From Nocardioides sp. dk884 (GTDB lineage: Bacteria > Actinomycetota > Actinomycetes > Propionibacteriales > Nocardioidaceae), in contig NZ_CP045649.1 of NCBI RefSeq assembly GCF_009557055.1, positions 2,517,501 through 2,581,500 on the forward strand: 64,000 nt of DNA, read 5' to 3'. Each line of letters opens with the position of its first letter. Positions within the stretch are counted from its first letter, which is position 1. Position numbers and translations under genes: made by a program. The notes below the pieces were generated by a model. That model was not told where the DNA came from and searched no databases. It saw only the letters and a program-made list of their open reading frames with translations. This document shows, in pieces, positions 56,945-64,000 of this stretch.

Positions 56945-57880
56945 CTATTCGTGCTCACGGAGTATCGCCAGGGTCCGGGGAAGAAGGTACGACAGCCCCG
57001 CGTCCTGGCTGATCCCTACCGAGCGCGGATCGGCCGACTCACTCTCCAAGATCGAAAGCGCTCGTGCTCGTTGCTCAGAGTCCAATGCGGGTGCAATTTC
57101 TTGTACCGCTCGGAGCGCGTGGAACATCTCAAACGCGGTCGAGGATTCAGTGACGAGGCGGAGGACATCATCCGCCGCCTCCCTGTCGCCGGTCTCTTGC
57201 GTCAATGCGAGGCCAACGATCCGATCGCCTTCCGCAGGTGAACGTAGGAGTCGCAACGCTTTGGGCCGCGCGTCCGTAACCGCTGTCGAAGCCCGGAAGC
57301 TTGCCTCGTTGACGATTCGGGTCATCGCCGATGTTCGGGCCGCTCCAGACGGCATTTCTCGGCGCAAGTGCTCATAACTGCGAGCCAGTTGGGAAAGGAC
57401 TGAATCAGGCAGTGCCTCACCGGACGAGAGAACCGGCAGAGTCAATCTGGCGATCGAGTCTTCCAACTCCACGGCTGCAGCCGCTCGATCGGCCTCGTCC
57501 CTGGCACCCGTCACTTGACGGGTCCTCACGCCCAACTCGATTGCGTCTGCCTCACTCAGGACGCCCGGGACGATCGCTTCTACGCCGGCAGCCTTGAATG
57601 AACCCCCGACGAGGGCGAAGACCTTGAGCAACATGGGAAGCCAGATGAGTCCCAGTGCGATGAGCGTTGGACTTCCCACGCCGAACGATGCAGTGACGTC
57701 TCCGTTGGGGGCGCGTTCGACATGAACTGCAGTCAGCACGGCCGTCATAAGCAGGGCGACCACCCATGGGAGAGGTACGTGAGCAACCTTCCTGATCAGA
57801 TCTTGGATTTCATCGGGTGTCATACCTCTCCGGAGGGAGGCAGACTGATCCGCGCTCGCGGGCAGTGCTTCCGTGGCCAC
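56945..57880 (-). CDS. Membrane protein with helical cytoplasmic domain
   Basis: 311 residues. Two membrane helices (PLPWVVALLMTAVLTAV; LIALGLIWLPMLLKVFALVG) are followed by a long helical domain (EADAIELGVRTRQVTGARDE; ARPKALRLLRSPAEGDRIVG; SSTAFEMFHALRAVQEIAPA) with HEAT-like regularity. No enzyme motif is present. It is the largest non-IS gene of the transposon and stands alone. A sensory or scaffolding function is possible; nothing definite can be said. Confidence 0.65.
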   Translation of the reverse strand: MATEALPASADQSASLRRGMTPDEIQDLIRKVAHVPLPWVVALLMTAVLTAVHVERAPNGDVTASFGVGSPTLIALGLIWLPMLLKVFALVGGSFKAAGVEAIVPGVLSEADAIELGVRTRQVTGARDEADRAAAAVELEDSIARLTLPVLSSGEALPDSVLSQLARSYEHLRREMPSGAARTSAMTRIVNEASFRASTAVTDARPKALRLLRSPAEGDRIVGLALTQETGDREAADDVLRLVTESSTAFEMFHALRAVQEIAPALDSEQRARALSILESESADPRSVGISQDAGLSYLLPRTLAILREHE

Positions 57881-58029
57881 GGGGACATCTTCGCGCTTGC
57901 CAGCCCAAACGTCCTGCCTATGGCAAAGTGCATCGCTGGCCGATTTGGGCTTGGTGCCGACGGACCAGTTGAGCTTGGGACTCTCCCGTTGCGACTAGGC
58001 AGCGGAGAACTCTCGGTTGCCTGATGCAC

Positions 58030-58272
58030 CTACGTCAATCTGGGCTACTAGAGGATTCCCGTAGGACCGGCGTCCGGCCAGACTCGGTCCAGGTGCCCGG
58101 AGGGCTTGCTCTCTTTTGGGCTGCCCACCCCGTCCGCGGGTGTGGCTCGATTCCGGTTTGCGGCCCGCCGGGCACCGCTGACGAGGCGTGGCTCAAGAGG
58201 GGACTGCCCAGCTCGTAGTAGCAATGCCCACCTCGCCGTCCATATCGGTACGAGCACAGGCGGGAGCAACGC
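58030..58272 (+). ncRNA. Likely bridge-RNA region of the IS110 element
   Basis: The 240 bp before the IS110 transposase gene hold no coding sequence and have several short complementary segments. IS110-group elements encode a bridge RNA in their left non-coding end that guides target and donor choice. Position and size fit that RNA here. Exact ends and folding were not determined. Confidence 0.4.
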
Positions 58273-59472
58273 ATGGACCATGTCGTTATCGGGGTCGATC
58301 CCCACAAGCTGTCCGCGACGATCGAGGTCGTCGACCAGCACGAGCATCTCCTCGGATCCGGTCGCTTCAGCACCGACCAGGCTGGCTACGCCGCCATGTG
58401 TGCCTACGCCAAGACGTGGCCGAAGCGCCTGTGGGCGGTCGAAGGTGCCAACGGCGCGGGTCGTACGCTTGCCCAGCGTCTCCTCGAAGCCGGCGAGCAT
58501 GTCGTCGACGTGCCCGCGAAGCTTGCTGCCCGTGTCCGGCTCTTCGACACCGGCCACAACCGCAAGACCGACGCCCACGACGCACACGCGGTCGCGGTCG
58601 TGGCCGTGCGCCCGACGAACCTGCGGGTGCTCAAGGTCGACGGCGAGCTCGAGGCGATGCGGATGCTGGCCGATCGCCGCGAAGCCCTTACCCGGCGTCG
58701 TGTTCAGACCGTGTGCCGACTGCAGGCGCTGCTCGCAGAACTCCTGCCTGGCCAGGCCAAACGCGACATCACCACTGGTCAGGCCAAGGCGATGCTGGCC
58801 ACCGTTCGCCCGCGCGACATCGCCGGGAAGACCCGTCGACGCATCGCTGCCGAAGAGCTGGCCGAGTTGATCGCGGTGGAGGCGAAGATCAAGAAGGCCA
58901 CTGCCGAGTTGAAGGCGATGGTCCTGGCGCGGGAGTCACGGCTGATGGACATCCACGGTGTCGGTGCTGTGGTCGCGGCCAGGATCCTCGCCGATGTCGG
59001 CGACGTCGCCAGGTTCGCCGACCGCAATCGGTTCGCGTCCTGGACCGGTACCGCGCCGCTGGACGCCTCGTCTGGTGAGCAGAACCGGCACCGTCTCTCC
59101 CGCGCCGGGAATCGTCGGGTCAACCACATGATTCACATCGCCGCGGTCACCCAACTCCGGCTCGACACCGAAGGACGCGCCTACTACCGGCGCAAACGCG
59201 CCGACGGCAAGAAGCCTCAGGAAGCACTCCGCTGCCTCAAGCGACGCATCTCAGATGCCATCTACCGGCAACTCGTCACCGACGCTGTTCGAGCCGAAGG
59301 TGCGGACCCGGGAGGGCACTGCGGGGCGTCTCAAGAATCCAGCGCGGTCGACCTACCCCCGCACATCGACACTTCGGATCAGCCACTCCCGGACCCGCAG
59401 ACCCGACGCTACGCCGCACTACCCGGCACGCGGAAGAGCCAACCGGTCGGAACCCTCGCCAGCACCGGTTGA
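58273..59472 (+). CDS. IS110-family transposase (DEDD recombinase)
   Basis: 399 residues. The RuvC-like DEDD domain is present: VVIGVDPHKLSATIEVVD, AVEGANGAGRTLAQRLLEAG, HNRKTDAHDAHAVAVVAV. The C-terminal transposase_20 region follows with DIHGVGAVVAARILADVGDV, FASWTGTAPLDASSGEQNRH and RRVNHMIHIAAVTQLRLDTE, which contains the usual catalytic Ser. It appears full length and intact. IS110 enzymes insert without inverted repeats or target duplication, so this enzyme cannot explain the 9-bp duplication of the surrounding transposon. Confidence 0.93.
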   Translation: MDHVVIGVDPHKLSATIEVVDQHEHLLGSGRFSTDQAGYAAMCAYAKTWPKRLWAVEGANGAGRTLAQRLLEAGEHVVDVPAKLAARVRLFDTGHNRKTDAHDAHAVAVVAVRPTNLRVLKVDGELEAMRMLADRREALTRRRVQTVCRLQALLAELLPGQAKRDITTGQAKAMLATVRPRDIAGKTRRRIAAEELAELIAVEAKIKKATAELKAMVLARESRLMDIHGVGAVVAARILADVGDVARFADRNRFASWTGTAPLDASSGEQNRHRLSRAGNRRVNHMIHIAAVTQLRLDTEGRAYYRRKRADGKKPQEALRCLKRRISDAIYRQLVTDAVRAEGADPGGHCGASQESSAVDLPPHIDTSDQPLPDPQTRRYAALPGTRKSQPVGTLASTG

Positions 59473-60070
59473 CAACAGAGGGGAGCCGGAATGGCCGTGG
59501 GCGTCGATCGCCACAGTCGACCACAGGCTTCTCAGCACGCCTGAGGGAACGGCCGAAGCATGTCGCGTGCCGCCCGCCCAGGCAACGCCGTCGACAGTCT
59601 GTCTTCAGTGGATGGTCTTGCCTCGCCGCCCGGTGGATCGGCGCGCTCCCAGGAGGCGGCACCTGCTGCGCCGACTCGACTGCCGATTGGTCCCACCGCC
59701 CATTAGAACGCGTCGCCGCGTCCGGGGCTGTTCGAACTGACCGAAGCAACCCACTCGTGTGAGTAGGTAACTCTCCGGCGCTCCTTTCATCTCGCGCCGC
59801 GGGAGCGATGCAGGGAGGGAGCCTCGGGACGTCGACTCTGCGATTCCGCTGATCGCGGAGCGCATGAGCGTCAGCGCTGCGAAGGTCTAGCTCGCCCGTG
59901 AGGGGGTGTGCGCGTTGTGTCGATGCCACGCAGTGAGCGACGCGGGCAAGCACGGCCGGAACTCAAAGCCCGACCTGCAGTTGAGGCATACTGTCCACGG
60001 GCCGGCGACAGAGCGCTGAATCACAGGGATGTTGTCCCGAGGTTAATCCCGACTGTAGTTCCGACCCCCC
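59473..60070. other. Right end of the transposon, no confident gene
   Basis: About 600 bp between the IS110 transposase stop and the right inverted repeat. Frames on both strands are open for 80-220 codons but are Arg/Ser/Pro-rich and match nothing. The first part is probably the right end of the IS110 element. The last 19 bp are the transposon inverted repeat. Confidence 0.4.
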
Positions 60071-60079
60071 TTCACGAAG
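60071..60079. repeat. Right target-site duplication TTCACGAAG
   Basis: This is an exact copy of 45409-45417, directly outside the right inverted repeat of the transposon. Confidence 0.9.
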
Positions 60080-60513
60080 CCCTCGCGTCCCACTCCGGCG
60101 ACCTGCCCCCACTTGTCGGACCCATCACCGATATCTCCACGGCACTGACCGTCTCCTCAGACCCGACGCTTCATCGCGCGGCAGCGGAACTAATCCCGCT
60201 GGCCCTGACGTGGCCACGCCGCCCTCTGCACGGAGACGCCCACATCAAAGACGTGCTCATGACCGCTACCGGACCGCTCTGGACCGACTTCGAGGACGTG
60301 TCCGTTGGACCAGTCGAATGGGACCTCGCCTCACTGACCCTCACCGACGACGCCCTCAACACGTACTCGGGACCCGTCGACTCCGCCCGACTTGCGGACT
60401 GTCGCGACCTAAGGCGTCTGCAGGTACTTGCCAGCCTTGTGGTTGGCGATTACGACGAGCCTGCGCTCTACAAAACGCTGGTCACGCATCTCAGCCACCG
60501 CCATCCTGTCTGA
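60071..60513 (+). pseudogene. Phosphotransferase (APH-like) gene, 3' part
   Basis: The frame resumes after the duplicated TTCACGAAG with ALASHSGDLPPLVGPITDIS, then LTWPRRPLHGDAHIKDVL (catalytic HGDxH loop) and LWTDFEDVSVGPVEWDLASL (the metal-binding DFE region). It ends at 60513. Joined with 45012-45417 it gives one protein of about 280 residues, normal for the family. The Asn usually found at the end of the HGDxHxxN loop reads Asp here (IKDVL), which may be decay or a natural variant. Confidence 0.85.
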
Positions 60514-60756
60514 CAGGCACGGAGCGCGGGAAACCGGCCACGCAGTGCGGGGAAAGCGGAAACGGAGACCCCTCGCGTCGGAGGCGAACATCACCAATGC
60601 AATTTCGGCTGTAGCCCGATCATCGACAACCACCGAGCGCCCGCCGCGGGACCCGTTAGGCGTTATCCACAGCAGGCTAGTCGCGGCCTGGCAGATGCCA
60701 GCAGGATCTACGACGCTGTCAGAACAGCAGCAGTCCCCGACAGAGAGGGCGACCTG

Positions 60757-61164
60757 GTGGACGACAACGATCAGCTTGACGCAAGCGGGCACGCGGCCGC
60801 AGCCCGCAAGCACGTCGATGGCTTCAACCGCACCGCAAGGGGGCAGCCGGAACAGACCCCCGCCGAGACCTCCAGCCAGCTCGCGGAGTTCGCCGTTCTC
60901 ACGGCCGCGCTCCCCCAGGCGGTCTCCCAACTGTCCAGCACACTTGAGCAGGCCCTAGCCAGCCAGGCGCTAATCATGGACTCGATGACCGACGAATCTG
61001 ATCCGGCCATAACTATCGGGGTGGCCCGTCTCCACCTTGAGGAGGCCCGCGGACTCGCAGTCGACCTCCACAAGCACCTGAACGCCGCTCACGACGCCAC
61101 CGCACACGTCGTCAGCCCTGGCGTCGATAATGGGCATGAGTCGATGCCCTGGCTCCACCCCTGA
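60757..61164 (+). CDS. Hypothetical protein (135 aa)
   Basis: It starts at GTG 60757 and is mainly helical (SQLAEFAVLTAALPQAVSQL; LEQALASQALIMDSMTDESD; ARLHLEEARGLAVDLHKHLN). The even helical pattern and G/C-ending codons support coding. It lies beyond the right end of the disrupted phosphotransferase gene and is convergent with the M48-like gene. No family is recognised. Confidence 0.6.
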   Translation: MDDNDQLDASGHAAAARKHVDGFNRTARGQPEQTPAETSSQLAEFAVLTAALPQAVSQLSSTLEQALASQALIMDSMTDESDPAITIGVARLHLEEARGLAVDLHKHLNAAHDATAHVVSPGVDNGHESMPWLHP

Positions 61165-61328
61165 CCTAGCCGCCGCGCCCAGGCCCTCCGCAAGCTGCGC
61201 GACATTTCTCTCAGGCGGCTCAGGTGCTCCCGGCCACGCCGAGGTTGAGTCACCGCGGCCGCTGAGGCGGGCCCGGTCCACGGAGCCGATCGTGGTCTGC
61301 AGCTCGTCGACGACCCGGCGGGCACGCC

Positions 61329-62264
61329 TCACGGCTTGCTCAGTCCACGAAGGCAGCGTCTGCCTGCCGCCGAACGCACCCCCGCCAGAGAACAGCCTCG
61401 ACCGTGCACCAGATGAAGCCGGGGCCGCAGCGGCTGCTCGACGGCCGCCTCCAGGCGGTGTATCCGCTCGAGCGTCATCGGGTGCCCGTAGCGACCCAGT
61501 AGCCGCGCCAGCACCGGGCCGAGGCCGCGCGAGCGCACGAACTGGTCGGCCTCGGCCTCCACGCGGAGCTCGATCCGCTGCCCAGCCGCCGGCACCAGGT
61601 AGGTCAACGCGATGACCGCACCCCCCAGCACGCCGACCCAGGCCCGATCCTCGACGACCGACTGCACCACACAGACGAACCCTACGACGCCGCGCACCCT
61701 CCAGGCCAGCCGCATGAACGGAAGCCAGACGAAGGCCCGTCCGACGCCCCGGAACGACGCCATCATCAGCCGCCACGGTGTCGTCGCGGCGAACACGGCA
61801 AGCTCCAGCCGCGGCCCGAGCGCCTCGCGACGGCCGACCGCATGCGCCAGCGCAGCTGCCGCCTCCGCGCCGGTCACACCGCCGCGGTACGTCGCCGCGA
61901 CCAGCCCAGGGCTGAGCACCACCGTGTGACGTCCGATCGCCACGGCCACCGGGGTGCTTGGCCGCTGCACACGCCGTACGAACAGCGCGGCGACGTCGAC
62001 GCCGCGGCCGCCCAGCTCGGCCAGCACCGGCGCCATCACCCGGAACTCGTCCTCCGTCGCCAGCCGCGACCCGGTCAGTACCGCAATCGCCGGCGCCTGC
62101 AGCCACCCCAGCGCGAGCACGACCGGGAGGCCGCCGGCAGCCATGAACACCACCAGGCCCAACGCCGGCGGGAGCAGGGCACACCCCACCACGATCAGGA
62201 CGAAGCTCACCAGCAACGTCGGCGTCAGCGTGACCACCCTCAGCACGGTCGTCGGGACCCTCAT
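61329..62264 (-). CDS. M48-like membrane peptidase homologue lacking the catalytic motif
   Basis: 311 residues from ATG 62264, with GGAGG upstream. Two N-terminal membrane helices (TPTLLVSFVLIVVGCALLPP; LVVFMAAGGLPVVLALGWLQ), the strand VAVAIGRHTVVLSPGLV and the helix AAAALAHAVGRREAL give the M48 (HtpX-like) layout, followed by two more membrane helices and ELRVEAEADQFVRSRG. The zinc motif HExxH is replaced by HAVGR: both the Glu and the second His are lost. It should therefore not be a peptidase. The last 35 residues may result from a frameshift, because a more protein-like reading (SWTEQAVRRARRVVDELQTT) continues in another frame. Confidence 0.75.
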   Translation of the reverse strand: MRVPTTVLRVVTLTPTLLVSFVLIVVGCALLPPALGLVVFMAAGGLPVVLALGWLQAPAIAVLTGSRLATEDEFRVMAPVLAELGGRGVDVAALFVRRVQRPSTPVAVAIGRHTVVLSPGLVAATYRGGVTGAEAAAALAHAVGRREALGPRLELAVFAATTPWRLMMASFRGVGRAFVWLPFMRLAWRVRGVVGFVCVVQSVVEDRAWVGVLGGAVIALTYLVPAAGQRIELRVEAEADQFVRSRGLGPVLARLLGRYGHPMTLERIHRLEAAVEQPLRPRLHLVHGRGCSLAGVRSAAGRRCLRGLSKP

Positions 62265-62481
62265 CTCGACCCTCCTCCGTCGTTTCAGCACTCGCCGGAT
62301 CGTCGACTTTGCTCGCGCTGATCGTCCGACGACCGCCGCACGACATAGGCGAACGGGACCAGTGTGTGCCCCGGCGCCGACAGCGCCCCGAGTTACCCAC
62401 AGCCCGCCGAATCGGTGCAGCCGCCCAGTCGCCAGACGTGGGTTCATGGGCCGGACTGACCTCCGAATGAAAGGAGCACCC

Positions 62482-62847
62482 ATGGACAACCGCAACGCTG
62501 ACGCGACCTGGGACCGCCTCGGTTCGATCACCCAGCTGTTGCACCAGGCCGCTGTTCAGGTATGGAGCGACGCCGACGACGCCGCGCCCATCTCCCCCCT
62601 CCACGACCTCGGGCTGGGTGTCTATCTCGCGCACTCCCAGGCCAGCGCCCTCCTGCCCGACGGCTACAAGCTGCCCGACGTCGAGCCGCTCCCCGACCCC
62701 GAGGAGCGCACGCCGCTGCAGCTGCTCGTCGCGGCCGAGGACCTGACCCGCCCGCTACCGCTGCACCAACTCGACCTGGTCCGCAGCTCGCAGCTGGTCG
62801 TCGACCTGTGCGACCTCATCAGGGAAGCCCGCTGCCTTGGCTACTGA
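62482..62847 (+). CDS. Hypothetical acidic protein (121 aa)
   Basis: It begins at ATG 62482 with an ideal ribosome site (AAAGGAG). The protein is acidic and helical (TWDRLGSITQLLHQAAVQVW; LQLLVAAEDLTRPLPLHQLD; SQLVVDLCDLIREARCLGY). Its end overlaps the next gene by 11 nt, so they form an operon. Divergent from the M48-like gene across a 217-bp promoter region. Family not recognised; such gene pairs occur in actinobacterial mobile elements. Confidence 0.68.
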   Translation: MDNRNADATWDRLGSITQLLHQAAVQVWSDADDAAPISPLHDLGLGVYLAHSQASALLPDGYKLPDVEPLPDPEERTPLQLLVAAEDLTRPLPLHQLDLVRSSQLVVDLCDLIREARCLGY

Positions 62848-64000
62848 CCGGCGCCCGGCCTACGCCGACCTCGACGAGGAGCTCTTCGAGGTCGACCAGA
62901 TCCCCATGACCTCACGCGACGTACGCAGCGTCGGCGAGATGCTGTTCGACATCGACTATCTGGCCCGTCAGCTGCTCATGGACGTCGACGGTGACGATGC
63001 GGGCACGCTGCTGCGCAGCTGGCCCACGATGGTCGAAGCCGCGGAGGATCTGTGGGCCTCACTGCCCGGGCGTCGACCGGGCGGCGACGAGCGCGATCGC
63101 CCCATCACCAGCCTCGCCGCGCAGACCGCCACCATCGAGGCCAGCCTCTCCGGGCGCACCGCCTGGCCAGGTCAGGGCCCCACCAGCCCCCGCATCGACC
63201 AGATGACCCAGACCCTGCTCAACGCCGCGGCTCTGGTCCGCCGCTACGGCGCCGAGATCGCCCACGAGCAGACCGATGCCCACCGCGACCTCGAGGCAGC
63301 ACGCACCCGAATCATGCACGGGCTCTACCTCACCGCCCACGCCGTCAACGTCGCACTCCACGAGCACGGACGCGACCGCGTCAACGACGCACGCCGGTCA
63401 GGCCACCGCGTCCAACTGGCCCAGCACCACTCCCCCTATGCAGTCGCCCCCACCGGCGTCTGGATCGACCGGATGTCCGCCTGCGAGAACACCGCCCGCA
63501 GTTACCTGAGCGACCGCTTCGCCCAAATCCTCGCCGGCGAGGCAGCCCGGCCCTTCGACGACCCCGGCCGACTGGCCCAAGCGCTGGCCACCTGGGACAT
63601 CCAGACCCACCGCGCGCTGGCTCACGACCTCGAACCGTCCAACGTCGTGTTGATCACCCGCACCCAGGGACTCATCGCCGGGGCCACCCTGGTCCTTGTC
63701 GACGCGGCCGCCACCGCGGGCATCCTCGACCCCTCGGACCGCCTGATCCCCGCCATCGCCGAAGCCGGCCGCTCATGGGGCAACCTGGCCAGCCGCTGGG
63801 GCGACCTCGCTCCCCCGGGCGCCCGGCTCGAGGAGCCCTTGGCGCGCGCGGCGGCCGAGGTTCGCGCGGCGTATCGCCAACTCATCCACGACACCACCAC
63901 CCTCGCTGCCCCTGACGTGATCGGCACGCGACCAGGACTCCCCGAGGGCATCACGGCCAGCCTTCGCGCCATCGAGTCCAGCTCCGAGGTCGCGCACGTC
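62837..64000 (+). CDS. Hypothetical protein, 3' end outside window
   Basis: The frame is open for 388 codons to the window edge. It starts at TTG 62837 (AGGGAAG about 9 nt before), overlapping the preceding gene; ATG 62906 is an alternative. The product is a helical soluble protein (SVGEMLFDIDYLARQLLMDV; TLLNAAALVRRYGAEIAHEQ; RIMHGLYLTAHAVNVALHEH; AYRQLIHDTTTLAAPDVIGT). No catalytic motif is visible. It is translationally coupled to the 121-residue protein and probably acts with it. Confidence 0.65.
   Translation, partial: MATDRRPAYADLDEELFEVDQIPMTSRDVRSVGEMLFDIDYLARQLLMDVDGDDAGTLLRSWPTMVEAAEDLWASLPGRRPGGDERDRPITSLAAQTATIEASLSGRTAWPGQGPTSPRIDQMTQTLLNAAALVRRYGAEIAHEQTDAHRDLEAARTRIMHGLYLTAHAVNVALHEHGRDRVNDARRSGHRVQLAQHHSPYAVAPTGVWIDRMSACENTARSYLSDRFAQILAGEAARPFDDPGRLAQALATWDIQTHRALAHDLEPSNVVLITRTQGLIAGATLVLVDAAATAGILDPSDRLIPAIAEAGRSWGNLASRWGDLAPPGARLEEPLARAAAEVRAAYRQLIHDTTTLAAPDVIGTRPGLPEGITASLRAIESSSEVAHV

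Larger units (their letters stand above)
45418..60070. mobile_element. 14.65-kb transposon inserted in the phosphotransferase gene
   Basis: The left end reads GGGGGGTAGGAAATACAGT and the right end, on the opposite strand, GGGGGGTCGGAACTACAGT: 17 of 19 bases match as terminal inverted repeats. The element is flanked by the 9-bp duplication TTCACGAAG. Its interior carries membrane and secreted proteins, a metzincin-like protease, an apparently intact IS110 element and a nest of IS3/IS30 elements. I recognise no transposase that fits these ends, so it may move with help in trans or have lost its transposase to the later insertions. Its boundaries are fixed to the base by the rejoined target gene. 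Confidence 0.85.

Noticed and set aside
59276..59953. A 225-codon minus-strand frame at the right transposon end as a possible transposase
   Set aside because: It overlaps the IS110 gene end in antisense and is Arg/Ser/Pro-rich without a catalytic motif.
45418..60070. Assignment of the transposon to the Tn3 family because of its GGGG ends
   Set aside because: Tn3 elements have about 38-bp ends of a different sequence and make 5-bp duplications; here the duplication is 9 bp and no Tn3 transposase is present.
45012..60513. A functional aminoglycoside-resistance gene
   Set aside because: The two halves are separated by 14.65 kb and the catalytic loop Asn is changed, so no resistance can be claimed. 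Its substrate is also unknown.
60970..62634. A 554-codon minus-strand frame overlapping the M48-like gene
   Set aside because: Most of it is Gly/Arg/Ala-rich antiframe; only a short stretch near 61.2-61.4 kb looks protein-like and is noted as a possible frameshifted end of the M48-like gene.
1..64000. Attachment sites, a tyrosine or serine integrase, or tRNA genes marking the ends of an integrative element
   Set aside because: None could be recognised on either strand, so the boundaries and the plasmid/ICE question are left open.

Overview
The window is high-GC DNA from an actinobacterium. Secreted proteins carry Gram-positive signal peptides and lipoboxes, and the conjugation genes are of the actinobacterial kind (SCO6880-type split VirB4, DUF4913, LysM-BTAD protein). 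A Nocardioides-like or other Propionibacteriales host is my inference. Most of the window is one conjugative element: an integrative element or a plasmid. No integrase, partition locus or tRNA attachment site is visible, so these two cannot be told apart.

Layout. (1) 1-2.8 kb: class I ribonucleotide reductase genes nrdB-nrdA on the minus strand, behind a cobalamin riboswitch. (2) 3.0-3.5 kb: an MFS transporter remnant. (3) 3.8-11 kb: small mobile-element genes and a 1977-residue TraA that joins a MobF relaxase, a RecD-type helicase and a DnaG-like TOPRIM primase core. (4) 11.3-16.9 kb: a broken small gene, a small putative DNA-binding protein, then a possible defence cassette made of an m5C methyltransferase, a divergent MutL/MORC-like GHKL ATPase, an unrecognised Rossmann-like protein and a Zn-finger HNH nuclease. 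(5) 17.0-31.5 kb, minus strand: the type IV secretion operon, including a coupling protein split over two genes and a secreted wall hydrolase that contains a nuclease-like EEP domain. (6) 32.3-43.9 kb, minus strand: a complete Tad/Flp pilus-type operon (CpaB, CpaE, TadA, TadB, TadC, four pilin-like proteins, LysM-BTAD protein, lipoprotein, secreted protein). (7) 45.0-60.5 kb: a phosphotransferase (aph-like) gene cut by a 14.65-kb transposon with 19-bp terminal inverted repeats and a 9-bp target duplication. (8) 60.8-64 kb: accessory genes that probably belong to the same conjugative element, including an M48-like protein without its catalytic motif.

The transposon carries mostly secreted or membrane proteins of unknown role, a metzincin-like protease and a stack of insertion sequences: an IS3 element inside an IS30 element inside another IS3 element. 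An apparently intact IS110 element lies near its right end. The target duplications allow the disrupted genes to be rejoined on paper, which gives the order of events.

How the genes fit together: TraA would nick and unwind the DNA and possibly prime the transferred strand. The split coupling protein would dock it to the VirB4/VirB6-like channel. The wall hydrolase would open the cell wall, and the Tad-like machine may provide a pilus for contact. The methyltransferase/ATPase cassette is probably cargo protecting the host or element. All of this is inference from domains and gene order.
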